Below, piece by piece: positions 17,437 through 25,331 of a DNA stretch of 64,000 nt. The stretch lies in contig NZ_FOUK01000001.1 in NCBI RefSeq assembly GCF_900114845.1, positions 310,001-374,000 on the forward strand, given 5' to 3'. Numbering within the stretch: the stretch's first letter is position 1; every line of letters starts with the position of its first letter. This DNA is from Pimelobacter simplex. Its GTDB lineage: Bacteria; Actinomycetota; Actinomycetes; Propionibacteriales; Nocardioidaceae. The position numbers and the translations under genes are program-made. Under the pieces are notes generated by a model. That model saw only the letters and a list, made by a program, of their open reading frames with translations. It did not search any database and was not told where the DNA came from.

Positions 17437-18840
17437 CTACTTCGGACCCGCAACCCGCGCACTTCGCGGGCGCCGGGGCAGCAGTGCTCGGGGGGAGCGG
17501 GCGCGGACGGCGCCGGCCCACAGGCCTGCGCCGTAGGCGAGGTCGTCGAGGCGCCGCGCCACCAGGGCGTACGGCGCCCCGGGGTGCTCCACGCGGGCGA
17601 CGACGGCGTCGACAACGAGCGCGGTCGCGACCATCCGCCGAGCCGTGCGGCTGGCGGGCAGAGTCAGGGCGGTGAGCGGCCACCAGTGGCGCAGCAGGAG
17701 GGCGGACTCCTGGCGCACCGCCCAGCCGAACCCGCGCGCCACGAGGACGGCGGCGAGCCGGTGCCGCCCGCCCGTCACGGGGAGGCTGCGCTCGACCGAC
17801 ACCAGGCCGGCCGCGAGCCCGGCCGCGACGACGGGTGCCGACCAACGCCGGCGCGCGAGCAGGGCGGCCGCCGCGGCGGCCATCGGCAGCGACAGGACGG
17901 CGGGCGCGATCCGGTCGCCGTGGCGCGCGGCCAGGGGCGCGCCGCCGGTGCCGTAGACGAACTTGCGGCCCAGCCACCCGCCCATCCCCGGCCGGACGTC
18001 GTGCGCGGCGACCTCGTCCGGGTCGTAGCGCACCACCCCGCCCGCGGCGACGGTCCGCCAGACCAGGTCGACGTCCTCGCCGACGCGCATCGCGGCGTCG
18101 AAGCCGGGGCGGATCGCGTCGGTCCGCGCGACCAGGCAGGCGCTCGGCAGCCAGCCGACCGCCGCACCGGGGCGCACCGCGCAGGCCCGGGTGCCGAGGC
18201 TCAGCGACGACGCCTGCTCGTCGTACCGCTCGAACCAGCGGGGCCGCGCGCTCCGGGCGCGGCCGGTGATCCGGGGGCCGGCGAGCACCACGGCGGGGTC
18301 CTCGAAGTGCCGGGCCAGCCGGCGCAGGGTCGCGGCGTCGACGGTGACGTCGGAGTCGACGAACGCGACATAGGGGGTGCGGACCCGCGCCAGTCCGGCG
18401 TTCCGGGCCCCGGCCGGGCCGACGTTGGCGGGCAGCGCCACCAGCGTGGCGCCGTGCGCCGCCGCCACCCGGGCGACGGCGGCGGGGTCGTGCGAGGCGT
18501 CGTCGACGACGATCGTGGTCAGGGGAGCGAGGGCCGCCAGCGCGCGCCCGAGCTGCTCGGGCCGGTCCCGCACCGGGACGACGACCGTGAGCAGCCCGGC
18601 GTCGAGACCGGGACCGTGCAGGACCGGGTCGGCCAGGTTGCCGTCGAGCAGGCGCCGCGCCACGAGCCCGCCCGCGCGGTCGCGCACGCGCAGCAGGTCG
18701 CCGTCGAGCAGCGCCTGCGCCCGGGGCGTCAGCCGCAGCGCGCGGAGGGGGGAGCCGCCGACGAGCAGGTCGCCGCCGTCGGCGCGCTCGACGTCGGCCC
18801 GCAGCCGGACCTCGAAGCCGGTGGGCAGCGTGGTGCTCAC
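17437..18840 (-). CDS. mftF: Mycofactocin glycosyltransferase MftF
   Basis: A 467-residue family 2 glycosyltransferase. MftF attaches beta-1,4-linked glucose units to the premycofactocin core. After an N-terminal segment of about 90 residues comes the GT-A fold: VVVPVRDRPEQL, the VVDDASHD strand and the DSDV metal motif. An EDVDLVW motif and a hydrophobic C-terminal region follow. Start GTG 18840 overlaps the stop of the SDR gene. The final codons and the TAG stop (17437-17439) lie in a stretch derived from the 22-bp repeat at 17445-17466, so the basic tail RPRSARVAGPK is repeat-encoded. Confidence 0.92.
   Translation of the reverse strand: MSTTLPTGFEVRLRADVERADGGDLLVGGSPLRALRLTPRAQALLDGDLLRVRDRAGGLVARRLLDGNLADPVLHGPGLDAGLLTVVVPVRDRPEQLGRALAALAPLTTIVVDDASHDPAAVARVAAAHGATLVALPANVGPAGARNAGLARVRTPYVAFVDSDVTVDAATLRRLARHFEDPAVVLAGPRITGRARSARPRWFERYDEQASSLSLGTRACAVRPGAAVGWLPSACLVARTDAIRPGFDAAMRVGEDVDLVWRTVAAGGVVRYDPDEVAAHDVRPGMGGWLGRKFVYGTGGAPLAARHGDRIAPAVLSLPMAAAAAALLARRRWSAPVVAAGLAAGLVSVERSLPVTGGRHRLAAVLVARGFGWAVRQESALLLRHWWPLTALTLPASRTARRMVATALVVDAVVARVEHPGAPYALVARRLDDLAYGAGLWAGAVRARSPRALLPRRPRSARVAGPK
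17445..17466 (-). repeat. 22-bp repeat unit at the 3' end of mftF
   Basis: This is the 22-bp unit in reverse orientation, changed at the last two bases of the unit. A partial second copy, GCGCTACTTCG (17434-17444), follows and contains the mftF stop codon. On the other side of ridA the units (16947-16990) point the opposite way. Confidence 0.75.
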
Positions 18841-19577
18841 GGCGCGAACCCGCCGTCGGCGTGGACCACCGAGCCGTTGACGGCCGCGGCCTCGCGGCTG
18901 CAGCAGAACGCGATGGTGGCGGCGACCTCGTCGGGGTCGAGCAGGCGCCGCAGCAGCTGGTTCTCGGCGAACGTCTCGACGTCCGGCAGGCCGTAGAGGG
19001 CGGCGGTGGCGTCGAGCATCGGGGTCCGGGTCGAGCCGGGCGAGACCGCGCACGCGGTGACCCCGGTCCCGACGAGGTCGGCGGCGAGCCCCTTCACCAG
19101 GCCGACGACGGCATGCTTCGCCGCGTTGTACGCCGCCAGGTGGTGCAGTCCGTGGTGCGCGGCCGCGGAGGCGACTGCGACGAAGCGGGCGCCGGACGGG
19201 TCCGGTCCGGCGAGGAGGGCCGGGACCGCGACGGCGGCGGTGTTCCACACGCCCTTCACGTCGACGTCCCACAGCAGGTCGAGGTCGGCCTCGGGGGTCT
19301 CCCACAGGGGCCGGCCGCCGGCGATCACCGCGGCCGCCGCGACGGCGGCGTCGAGCCGCCCCCACCGGTCGAGCGCGAGGTCGACCGCGCCGGCCAGCGC
19401 GGCCCGGTCACGGACGTCGGCCACGCAGCCGGCGACCTGCTCGTGGTCCCGGTGCTCGGAGCCGAGCGGCAGCTCGTCGACCGCGATCACCCGGTCGCCG
19501 CGCGCGACGAGCGTCCGCACGGTCGCCGCGCCGATCCCGCGCGCGGCCCCGGTGACGAGGACGACCCGCTCGCTCAC
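18837..19577 (-). CDS. Mycofactocin-associated short-chain dehydrogenase (SDR)
   Basis: A 246-residue SDR with TGAARGIG (near residues 8-15) for nucleotide binding, catalytic YNAAK and a classic C-terminal NGSVVHADGGF. GTG 19577 overlaps the mftE stop, and the gene in turn overlaps mftF, so it is an integral member of the mycofactocin operon. Mycofactocin-linked SDRs keep their NAD(H) bound and pass electrons to mycofactocin; whether this one does cannot be proven from sequence. No GMC oxidoreductase (mftG) is present. Confidence 0.85.
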   Translation of the reverse strand: MSERVVLVTGAARGIGAATVRTLVARGDRVIAVDELPLGSEHRDHEQVAGCVADVRDRAALAGAVDLALDRWGRLDAAVAAAAVIAGGRPLWETPEADLDLLWDVDVKGVWNTAAVAVPALLAGPDPSGARFVAVASAAAHHGLHHLAAYNAAKHAVVGLVKGLAADLVGTGVTACAVSPGSTRTPMLDATAALYGLPDVETFAENQLLRRLLDPDEVAATIAFCCSREAAAVNGSVVHADGGFAP

Positions 19578-20257
19578 GCCGACCGGTCCACGGCGGCGAC
19601 GACGTCGCCCACCATCGAGGCCAGGACGACGGCCCCCTCCTCGGCGCTCGCGCCGGTGGGGTCGCCGAGCACGCCGTTGGGGGAGACCGCCTTGACGCCG
19701 CCGGCGATCATCGCCGGCAGGAGCTCGGCGAGCGTCCCGGTGTTGCCGGGCTCGGCCCGGTCGAGACGGACGTGCCACGGCGCGAGGTGCAGCATCAGCG
19801 AGGTCTCGGTCCGCCCGGCGTGCAGGTCGACGTCCTCGGTCGCGCAGGCGACCCAGGCGACGTCGTGCCCCTCGTCGGTCAGCTGCCGGACGGCGCCGCG
19901 CAGCGCGGTCAGGTTGCCGCCGTGCGCGTTGACCAGCACCACGCGCGCGGCCCAGGTCCGCATCGAGCGGGTCAGCTCGACGACGACCTGGTGCAGCACG
20001 TCGGTGCCGATCGAGCTGGTGCCGGCGAAGTCCTGGTGCTCGCCGCTCGAGCCGTAGGCCAGCGCCGGCGCGACGACGACGTCGTGGTCGCGCAGCGCCA
20101 GCAGCCGGGCCGCCTCGGTCGCCACCGCGGTCGCGATGACCGTGTCGGTGTCGAGCGGCAGGTGCGGCCCGTGCTGCTCGATCGAGCCGACCGGGACCAG
20201 CACCGTCGCCCCGGCGGGGAGGCCGGGCGAGGTCGCCGAGGCGAGGTCGGTGGGCAT
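19574..20257 (-). CDS. mftE: Mycofactocin peptidase MftE (creatininase family)
   Basis: A 227-residue creatininase-fold metallopeptidase. MftE cuts the MftC-modified precursor to release the C-terminal Val-Tyr-derived dipeptide. Metal ligands can be seen in SIEQHGPHLPLDTDT (E27, H29 and D36), with further conserved GEHQDFAGT and NAHGGN segments. It starts 7 bp after mftD and overlaps the SDR gene by four bases. Confidence 0.93.
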   Translation of the reverse strand: MPTDLASATSPGLPAGATVLVPVGSIEQHGPHLPLDTDTVIATAVATEAARLLALRDHDVVVAPALAYGSSGEHQDFAGTSSIGTDVLHQVVVELTRSMRTWAARVVLVNAHGGNLTALRGAVRQLTDEGHDVAWVACATEDVDLHAGRTETSLMLHLAPWHVRLDRAEPGNTGTLAELLPAMIAGGVKAVSPNGVLGDPTGASAEEGAVVLASMVGDVVAAVDRSA

Positions 20258-20264
20258 GGCGCGG

Positions 20265-21512
20265 TCAGCTCCCGAAGCCCACCGACCGCGCGGCCGGCAC
20301 GCCGAGCGCGCGGTCGAAGCCGTCGGGGATCAGCAGGTGCTCGGGGCGCAGGTCGGCCGTGGACGACAGCGCGAGCCCGCGCAGCGCCGAGTCGACGCCA
20401 CCGGACAGCACGTCGAGGACGTTCTCGACGCCGGCCTGCCCGTTGGCCGCGAGGCCCCAGAGGTACGCGCGGCCGATCAGCACGGCCTTGGCGCCGAGTG
20501 CGAGCGCCTTGACGACGTCGGAGCCGCGCCGCACGCCGCCGTCCATGACGACGTCGATCTGGTCGCCGACGGCCTCGGCGATCGGGCGGACCATGCGGAT
20601 CGCGGCCGGCGTCCCGTCGAGGTTGTTGCCGCCGTGGTTCGAGACCGAGATGCCCGCGACGCCGGCGTCGACCGCGCGCAGGGCGTCGTCGACCCGGCAC
20701 ACGCCCTTGAGCACGAACGGCGTCCCGCTGATCTGGGCCCAGGTCTCGCGCATCCACACGACGTCGTCCCACGAGGGGGGCGGCGTGGTCATCCACTCGT
20801 AGTAGGCGCCGAAGAACGTCGGTGCCTCGCCACCCGGAGGGGCCAGGTTGGGCGCGGTGAGGTCGGGCAGCTTGCCGGTCTGGCGGAACTGCTGGCCGAA
20901 CTGCCACATCCACCGGCCCTTGGTGGCGACCTTGGGCGCCAGCCGGATCATCGCCTTGAGGTCGACCTTCTCGGGGATCTCGGGACTGCCCCAGTCGCGT
21001 CCCATCGAGAACGACCAGTCCAGCGTGGCGATGAGGCCCTTCGCGCCGGCCTCGTGGGCCCGGGTCATCCGCTGGATCATCGTGTCGCGCTCGCCGGTCC
21101 AGTACATCTGGAAGAACGTCGTGGCGCCTGTCGCGGTGACCTCCTCGACGCTCTTGGACGCGAAGTTCGACAGGCCCATGATCGTGCCGCGGGCGGCGGC
21201 CGCGCGGGCGACGGCGACCTCGCCGTCGGGGTGCACCGCCTGGACGCCGGTGGGGCTGATGATCACCGGGCTGCCGATCGTGTGCCCGAAGACCGTGGTG
21301 GCCTGGCTGCGCTCGGGGAGCTGGCCCACGACGTGGGGGGCGAGGCCGAGCTCGGCGAACGCGGCCTGGTTGTCGGTCACGCTCTGGCCGCGCTCGGAGC
21401 CGGCGACCAGGGCGCCGTACACGGGCTGGGGGAGGCGCTTGCGGGCGCGCTCCTGGGCGACGGCGACCGACTCGAACCAGGGGTTCTGCTTCCAGGGGTT
21501 CTCGAGCTTCAT
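20265..21512 (-). CDS. mftD: Mycofactocin FMN-dependent deaminase MftD
   Basis: A 415-residue protein of the lactate dehydrogenase (FMN) / glycolate oxidase superfamily. MftD oxidatively deaminates the released dipeptide-derived ring, giving premycofactocin. The TIM-barrel FMN landmarks are SPTGVQAV, LSNFASKS, VLKGV (FMN-phosphate lysine), SNHGGNNLDG and DGGVRRGSDVVKALALGA. Start ATG 21512 lies 13 bp after mftC. Confidence 0.94.
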   Translation of the reverse strand: MKLENPWKQNPWFESVAVAQERARKRLPQPVYGALVAGSERGQSVTDNQAAFAELGLAPHVVGQLPERSQATTVFGHTIGSPVIISPTGVQAVHPDGEVAVARAAAARGTIMGLSNFASKSVEEVTATGATTFFQMYWTGERDTMIQRMTRAHEAGAKGLIATLDWSFSMGRDWGSPEIPEKVDLKAMIRLAPKVATKGRWMWQFGQQFRQTGKLPDLTAPNLAPPGGEAPTFFGAYYEWMTTPPPSWDDVVWMRETWAQISGTPFVLKGVCRVDDALRAVDAGVAGISVSNHGGNNLDGTPAAIRMVRPIAEAVGDQIDVVMDGGVRRGSDVVKALALGAKAVLIGRAYLWGLAANGQAGVENVLDVLSGGVDSALRGLALSSTADLRPEHLLIPDGFDRALGVPAARSVGFGS

Positions 21513-21525
21513 GGTGCGGGATTCC

Positions 21526-22752
21526 TCAGGTCTGGTCGGGGACGAAGCCGGCGAGCGGGCTCTCCGCGCAGTCGGAGACCGGCGGACGGGTGAGCAGCTG
21601 GAGCATCACGGGCTGGTTGCGGGTGGGGTTGGTCTTGGAGTGGTCCTGGCTGGCGGCCGGGATGGTCCGGTCGCCGGCGAGCGCGTGCTCGCCGTACCCC
21701 TGGACGCACTCGGGGTCGGGGCCGTCGAGCGGGAGCCCGGTGAAGAACTTCGCGGCCATGCAGCCGCCGCGGCACGAGTCGTAGAACTGGCACTTCGCGC
21801 ACGCGCCGCCGGTCTGGGGGGCGCGCAGCTCCTGGAACAGCGGGGAGGTCTGCCACACCTTCTGGAAGCCGCCGTCGAGGAGGTTGCCGGCCAGGAAGTT
21901 GTCGTGGATGGCGAACGGGCAGGCGTAGACGTCGCCGATCGGGTCGATCAGGCAGACCACGCGCCCGGCGCCGCACAGGTTGAGGCCCGGCAGGGACTCG
22001 CCGAACGCCGCGAGGTGGAAGAACGAGTCGCCGGTCAGCACCTGCTCGCCGTCGGCGGTGTGCGCCATCAGCCAGTCGTAGAGCTCGCGCTGCTGCTCCG
22101 GCAGGGGGTGCAGCTCGTCCCAGACGTCCGCTCCGCGGCCGCTCGGGCGCAGCCGGGTCAGCCGCAGCGTGGCGCCGAACCGGTCGGCGAGAGCCTTGAA
22201 CTCGTCGAGCTGGCCGATGTTCTCCCGCGTGCAGACCACCGAGATCTTGGCGTCGGCGAAGCCGGCGTCCTGGAGGTTCTGCAGCGCGCGCAGGGCGGTG
22301 TCGTAGGAGCCGGGGCCGCGGACGTAGTCGTTGACCTCGGCGGTCGCGCCGTCGAGCGAGATCTGGACGTCGACGTAGCCGTTGCAGGCCGGCGAGGCCA
22401 GGAAGGCCGCACGCTCGGGGGTGATCCGCACGCCGTTGGTCGAGAACTTCACGCCGACCTGGTGGTGGACGGCGTACTCGAGGAGCTCCCAGAAGTCCGG
22501 GCGGATCGTCGGCTCGCCGCCGCCGATGTTGACGTAGAAGACCTGCATCCGCTGCAGCTCGTCGATGACCGCCTTGCACTGCTCGGTGCTGAGCTCGCGC
22601 GGGTCGCGGCGGCCGCTGCTCGACAGGCAGTGCGCGCACTCGAGGTTGCAGGCGTAGGTGAGCTCCCAGGTCAGGCAGATGGGGGCGTCGAGGCCGTACT
22701 CGAACTGCTGGACCAGGCTGCCGGTCTGGGGGCGCTCGGGGGCGAGGGTCAT
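21526..22752 (-). CDS. mftC: Mycofactocin radical SAM maturase MftC
   Basis: A 408-residue radical SAM/SPASM protein. The [4Fe-4S] motif CNLECAHC supplies C35, C39 and C42. A cysteine-rich SPASM region follows near residues 240-330 (LCGAGRVVC...YACPF...CAKCQFYDSCRGGC). MftC oxidatively decarboxylates the C-terminal Tyr of MftA and crosslinks it to the preceding Val, using MftB as carrier. ATG 22752 overlaps the mftB stop in an ATGA arrangement, implying coupled translation. Confidence 0.96.
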   Translation of the reverse strand: MTLAPERPQTGSLVQQFEYGLDAPICLTWELTYACNLECAHCLSSSGRRDPRELSTEQCKAVIDELQRMQVFYVNIGGGEPTIRPDFWELLEYAVHHQVGVKFSTNGVRITPERAAFLASPACNGYVDVQISLDGATAEVNDYVRGPGSYDTALRALQNLQDAGFADAKISVVCTRENIGQLDEFKALADRFGATLRLTRLRPSGRGADVWDELHPLPEQQRELYDWLMAHTADGEQVLTGDSFFHLAAFGESLPGLNLCGAGRVVCLIDPIGDVYACPFAIHDNFLAGNLLDGGFQKVWQTSPLFQELRAPQTGGACAKCQFYDSCRGGCMAAKFFTGLPLDGPDPECVQGYGEHALAGDRTIPAASQDHSKTNPTRNQPVMLQLLTRPPVSDCAESPLAGFVPDQT

Positions 22753-23048
22753 GCGCTCTTCTCCTCGGCGGTCGCGCCGTCGGGGCGCGGGCGGATCATG
22801 TCGGTGGCGGCCAGGCCGCGCAGGGCCGCCGCGTAGGCGGGGTGCTGGGAGGCCGGGACGCCCGCGTTCTCGAGGGCGGTCCGTACGTCGGGCGCGGCGG
22901 CGAGACCGCGGACCACGGCGACCAGCTCGGGTCGCTTGAGGAACGTCAGCTTGCGGTTGCCGAAGTGGTAGGCGAGCGCACCGAAGGGCTCGGGGCGCAG
23001 CGCCACCGACGGCGAGAGCGTCCACGGCTCTCCCAGCAGGGCGTCCAT
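22749..23048 (-). CDS. mftB: Mycofactocin peptide chaperone MftB
   Basis: A 99-residue PqqD-like RiPP recognition element that binds the MftA leader and delivers it to MftC. The conserved core is the PFGALAYHFGNRKLTFLKRPEL region (residues about 21-42), followed by a helical region and an acidic tail. Its ATG (23048-23046) overlaps the final base of the mftA stop codon, so mftA, mftB and mftC are translationally coupled. Confidence 0.93.
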   Translation of the reverse strand: MDALLGEPWTLSPSVALRPEPFGALAYHFGNRKLTFLKRPELVAVVRGLAAAPDVRTALENAGVPASQHPAYAAALRGLAATDMIRPRPDGATAEEKSA

Positions 23049-23137
23049 CAGTAGACGCCGCACATGCCGTCGATCGAGACCTCCTCGATGAGGTCCTCGG
23101 CGACGAGCTCGTCCTGGTGCTCGTTCTCGGGGTTCAT
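23048..23137 (-). CDS. mftA: Mycofactocin precursor peptide MftA (29 aa)
   Basis: A 29-residue ribosomal peptide. It is rich in Glu/Asp in the leader and ends with the diagnostic core IDGMCGVY, preceded by LIEEVS. The C-terminal Val-Tyr is the part that becomes mycofactocin. Start ATG 23137 has a strong GGAGG ribosome site seven bases upstream, and the TGA (23050-23048) overlaps the mftB start. It is too short for ordinary gene finders and easily missed. It is the promoter-proximal gene of the mft operon. Confidence 0.96.
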   Translation of the reverse strand: MNPENEHQDELVAEDLIEEVSIDGMCGVY

Positions 23138-23160
23138 GCACACCTCCTTGGCTGCTGTTC

Positions 23161-23176
23161 TGTGGTCCGGGCCACA
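23161..23176. promoter_or_regulatory. Putative MftR operator
   Basis: The near-perfect palindrome TGTGGTCCGGGCCACA lies in the 94-bp spacer between the divergent mftA and mftR genes, 24 bp before mftA. TetR-type regulators usually bind such a site in their own divergent promoter. Confidence 0.5.
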
Positions 23177-23231
23177 CTAATGGCACTCGTGGTCAAAAAG
23201 GAAGGAGTGCGCCGTGCTAACTTGCGGCGCC

Positions 23232-23837
23232 ATGGTCGAACCAGTGCGGACCTCAGCGCGGGGCCGTCCCGTCGCGACCAGCCATGCCGCCATCGAGCAG
23301 GCCGCCTTCACGCTCTTCACCGAGCGCGGCTTCGCCTCGACCACGCTCGACGACATCGCCCGCGCCACCGGTGTCGGACGGCGGACCCTGTTCCGCTACT
23401 TCGAGTCCAAGAACGACATCCCGTGGGGGCGCTTCGACCTCACCCTGGCCGGCTTCCGCGAGCTGCTCGCCGGCCAGCCGCGCGACCTCCCCCTGCATGA
23501 GGCGGTGCACCGCGCCGTCGTCGCGTTCAACAGGTTCCCGGGCGACGCGCGGCCCAGCCACCGCGACCGGATGCGGCTGATCCTCACCACGCCCGAGCTC
23601 GAGGCGCACTCGGTGCTGCGCTACGCCGACTGGCGCGCCGTCATCGCCGAGTACGTCGCCGAGCGCACCGGCACGGCGCCGGGCGACCTGCGTCCCCAGC
23701 TCGTCGCGCACGTGTCGCTGGCGCTCGCGATGACGGCGTACGAGGCGTGGTTGAGCGACGCGGACGCCGAGCTCGAGGACCTCCTCGACCGCTCGATGGC
23801 CGCGCTGCGCGACCACCTCGGCGCCGCGTCGTCGTAA
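23232..23837 (+). CDS. mftR: Mycofactocin system TetR-family regulator MftR
   Basis: A 201-residue TetR-type regulator. An N-terminal helix-turn-helix (STTLDDIARATGVGRRTLFRYFESK, residues about 36-60) is followed by an all-helical ligand domain. MftR homologues in mycobacteria repress the mft operon and respond to long-chain acyl-CoAs. ATG 23232 has no obvious ribosome site and a TAACTT -10-like box ends 9 bp before it, so the message may be leaderless. Divergence from mftA confirms the assignment. Confidence 0.88.
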   Translation: MVEPVRTSARGRPVATSHAAIEQAAFTLFTERGFASTTLDDIARATGVGRRTLFRYFESKNDIPWGRFDLTLAGFRELLAGQPRDLPLHEAVHRAVVAFNRFPGDARPSHRDRMRLILTTPELEAHSVLRYADWRAVIAEYVAERTGTAPGDLRPQLVAHVSLALAMTAYEAWLSDADAELEDLLDRSMAALRDHLGAASS

Positions 23838-23878
23838 GGCGGTCGCGGAGAACCGGTCCGGCAGGAGATCATGGGCCG

Positions 23879-24625
23879 GTGAGCGGCGCGAAGACCGAGA
23901 CCGGGCCTACGGGGGAGGAGCTCGGCCCCCATGAGGGCGAACCCCACGAGCAGGGCTTCAACAACCGGCTCAACTGGCTGCGCGCCGGTGTGCTCGGTGC
24001 GAACGACGGCATCGTCTCGACCGCCGGCATCGTGCTCGGCGTCGCCGGCGCGACCGCCGACCGATCGGCGATCCTGATCGCCGGCGTCGCCGGACTGGCC
24101 GCCGGCGCGATGAGCATGGCGGCGGGCGAGTACGTCTCGGTCAGCACCCAGCGCGACTCCGAGGAGGCGCTGCTCGCCAAGGAGAAGCGCGAGCTGCGCG
24201 AGGACCCCGAGGACGAGCTCGCCGAGCTCGCCGGCCTCTACGTCGACAAGGGCCTCGAGCCCGACCTCGCCCTCGAGGTCGCCACCCAGCTCACCGCCAA
24301 GGACGCCCTCGCCGCGCACGCCGAGGTCGAGCTCGGCATCGACCCCGACGACCTCACCAACCCCTGGATGGCCGCCTTCGCGTCGATGGTCTCGTTCACC
24401 ATCGGCGCCCTCCTGCCGCTGCTGACGATCCTCTTCGTCGGCGCCGACCTCCGGGTTCCGGTGACGGTCGCCGCGGTCGTCGTCGCCCTCGCCCTCACCG
24501 GCTGGGCCAGCGCCCGCTTCGGCTACGGCTCGCCCGGCCGGGCCGTGCTCCGCAACGTGCTCGGCGGCCTTCTCGCCATGCTCGTCACCCACGGCATCGG
24601 CCAGCTGGTCGGGACCCAGGTGTGA
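23879..24625 (+). CDS. VIT1/CCC1-family membrane protein (putative Fe2+/Mn2+ transporter)
   Basis: A 248-residue integral membrane protein of the vacuolar iron transporter family. The first segments carry the family motif GVLGANDGIVSTAGIVLGVAGA and AGAMSMAAGEYVSVSTQ, followed by a charged cytoplasmic metal-binding domain (about residues 100-170). Two or three more helices complete the fold. It probably exports or sequesters Fe2+ or Mn2+. GTG 23879 is the only sensible start after the mftR stop; AGGAG lies 11 bases upstream. It overlaps thpR by one base. Confidence 0.85.
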   Translation: MSGAKTETGPTGEELGPHEGEPHEQGFNNRLNWLRAGVLGANDGIVSTAGIVLGVAGATADRSAILIAGVAGLAAGAMSMAAGEYVSVSTQRDSEEALLAKEKRELREDPEDELAELAGLYVDKGLEPDLALEVATQLTAKDALAAHAEVELGIDPDDLTNPWMAAFASMVSFTIGALLPLLTILFVGADLRVPVTVAAVVVALALTGWASARFGYGSPGRAVLRNVLGGLLAMLVTHGIGQLVGTQV

Positions 24626-25176
24626 TGCGGGTCTTCACCGCGCTGGTGCCCTCCCCGGAGGCGATCGACCACCTCGACGCCTTCCTCGAGCCCCGCCGCG
24701 CCGCCGCCGGCTTCCGCTGGACCCGACCCGAGCAGCTCCACCTCACCCTCGCCTTCATGGCCTCCGCGAGCGAGGCCCGGATCGACGACTACGTCGAGCG
24801 CCTCGCCGAGTCCCTCGACGACCTCACCCCCGCGCCGGCCCGGCTGGCGGGCGCCGTGGTGTTCCCCAACGTCGCCGAGGGACGAGTGCTGGCGGTCGGC
24901 GTCACCGGTGCCGCGCCGCTCGCGTCGCTCGCCGTACGCGCGCGCAACGCCGCAGTGGCCAGCGGCATCGAGGTCGACGGCCAGCGCTTCCGGCCGCACG
25001 TCACGGTCGCCCGCACCGGCGGCCGCCCGACCGAGCTGACCAGCTGGGTCCGGCTGCTCGAGACGTACGAGGGGCCGGAGTGGGCGGTCGGCTCCGTCGC
25101 CGTCATGGCGTCGCACCTGGGGGAGGGGCCGCGGCGCAGTCCTCGCTACGAGACGCTCGCGGAGATCCTGCTCTAG
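24625..25176 (+). CDS. thpR: RNA 2',3'-cyclic phosphodiesterase ThpR (2H phosphoesterase)
   Basis: A 183-residue 2H-superfamily enzyme with both catalytic HxTx motifs: H39-L-T41-L and H125-V-T127-V. The family opens 2',3'-cyclic phosphate ends or ligates RNA in vitro. ATG 24625 sits in TGATG with the VIT gene stop; GTG 24622 is an alternative. The stop codon is immediately followed by the 22-bp repeat cluster. Confidence 0.85.
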   Translation: MRVFTALVPSPEAIDHLDAFLEPRRAAAGFRWTRPEQLHLTLAFMASASEARIDDYVERLAESLDDLTPAPARLAGAVVFPNVAEGRVLAVGVTGAAPLASLAVRARNAAVASGIEVDGQRFRPHVTVARTGGRPTELTSWVRLLETYEGPEWAVGSVAVMASHLGEGPRRSPRYETLAEILL

Positions 25177-25178
25177 CC

Positions 25179-25222
25179 CGAAGTAGGTGGGTTGCGGGTG
25201 CGAAGTAGGCCGGTTGCGGGTT
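25179..25222 (+). repeat. Two direct 22-bp repeat units (variant)
   Basis: Units 25179-25200 and 25201-25222 share the CGAAGT...GGTTGCGGG frame of the repeat at 16.9 kb, with AGG replacing GCG. They begin 2 bp after the thpR stop and form the left half of a large inverted repeat with the units at 25252-25317. Confidence 0.75.
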
Positions 25223-25262
25223 CGAGATCTACACCGTCGCTGTGGATCTCGAACCCGCAACC
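25212..25262. terminator. 18-bp perfect stem-loop built from opposed repeat units
   Basis: The 18-base arm 25212-25229 is exactly complementary to 25245-25262, with a 15-base loop. It arises where forward and reverse 22-bp repeats meet. Placed between convergent thpR and pntB, it probably acts as a bidirectional terminator. Confidence 0.65.
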
Positions 25263-25317
25263 CACCCACTTCGTGCCCGCAACCGGCGCACTTCGTGCCC
25301 GCAACCGGCGCACTTCG
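25252..25317 (-). repeat. Three reverse 22-bp repeat units
   Basis: Units 25252-25273, 25274-25295 and 25296-25317 are head-to-tail. The last two are identical to each other and are the exact reverse complement of the unit at 16969-16990, 8 kb away. There are no spacers between units, unlike a CRISPR array. Confidence 0.8.
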
Positions 25318-25331
25318 GTGGGTGGAACGAG

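Noticed and set aside
25179..25317. Possible CRISPR array
   Set aside because: Repeat units abut without spacers, change orientation midway, and no cas genes are present.
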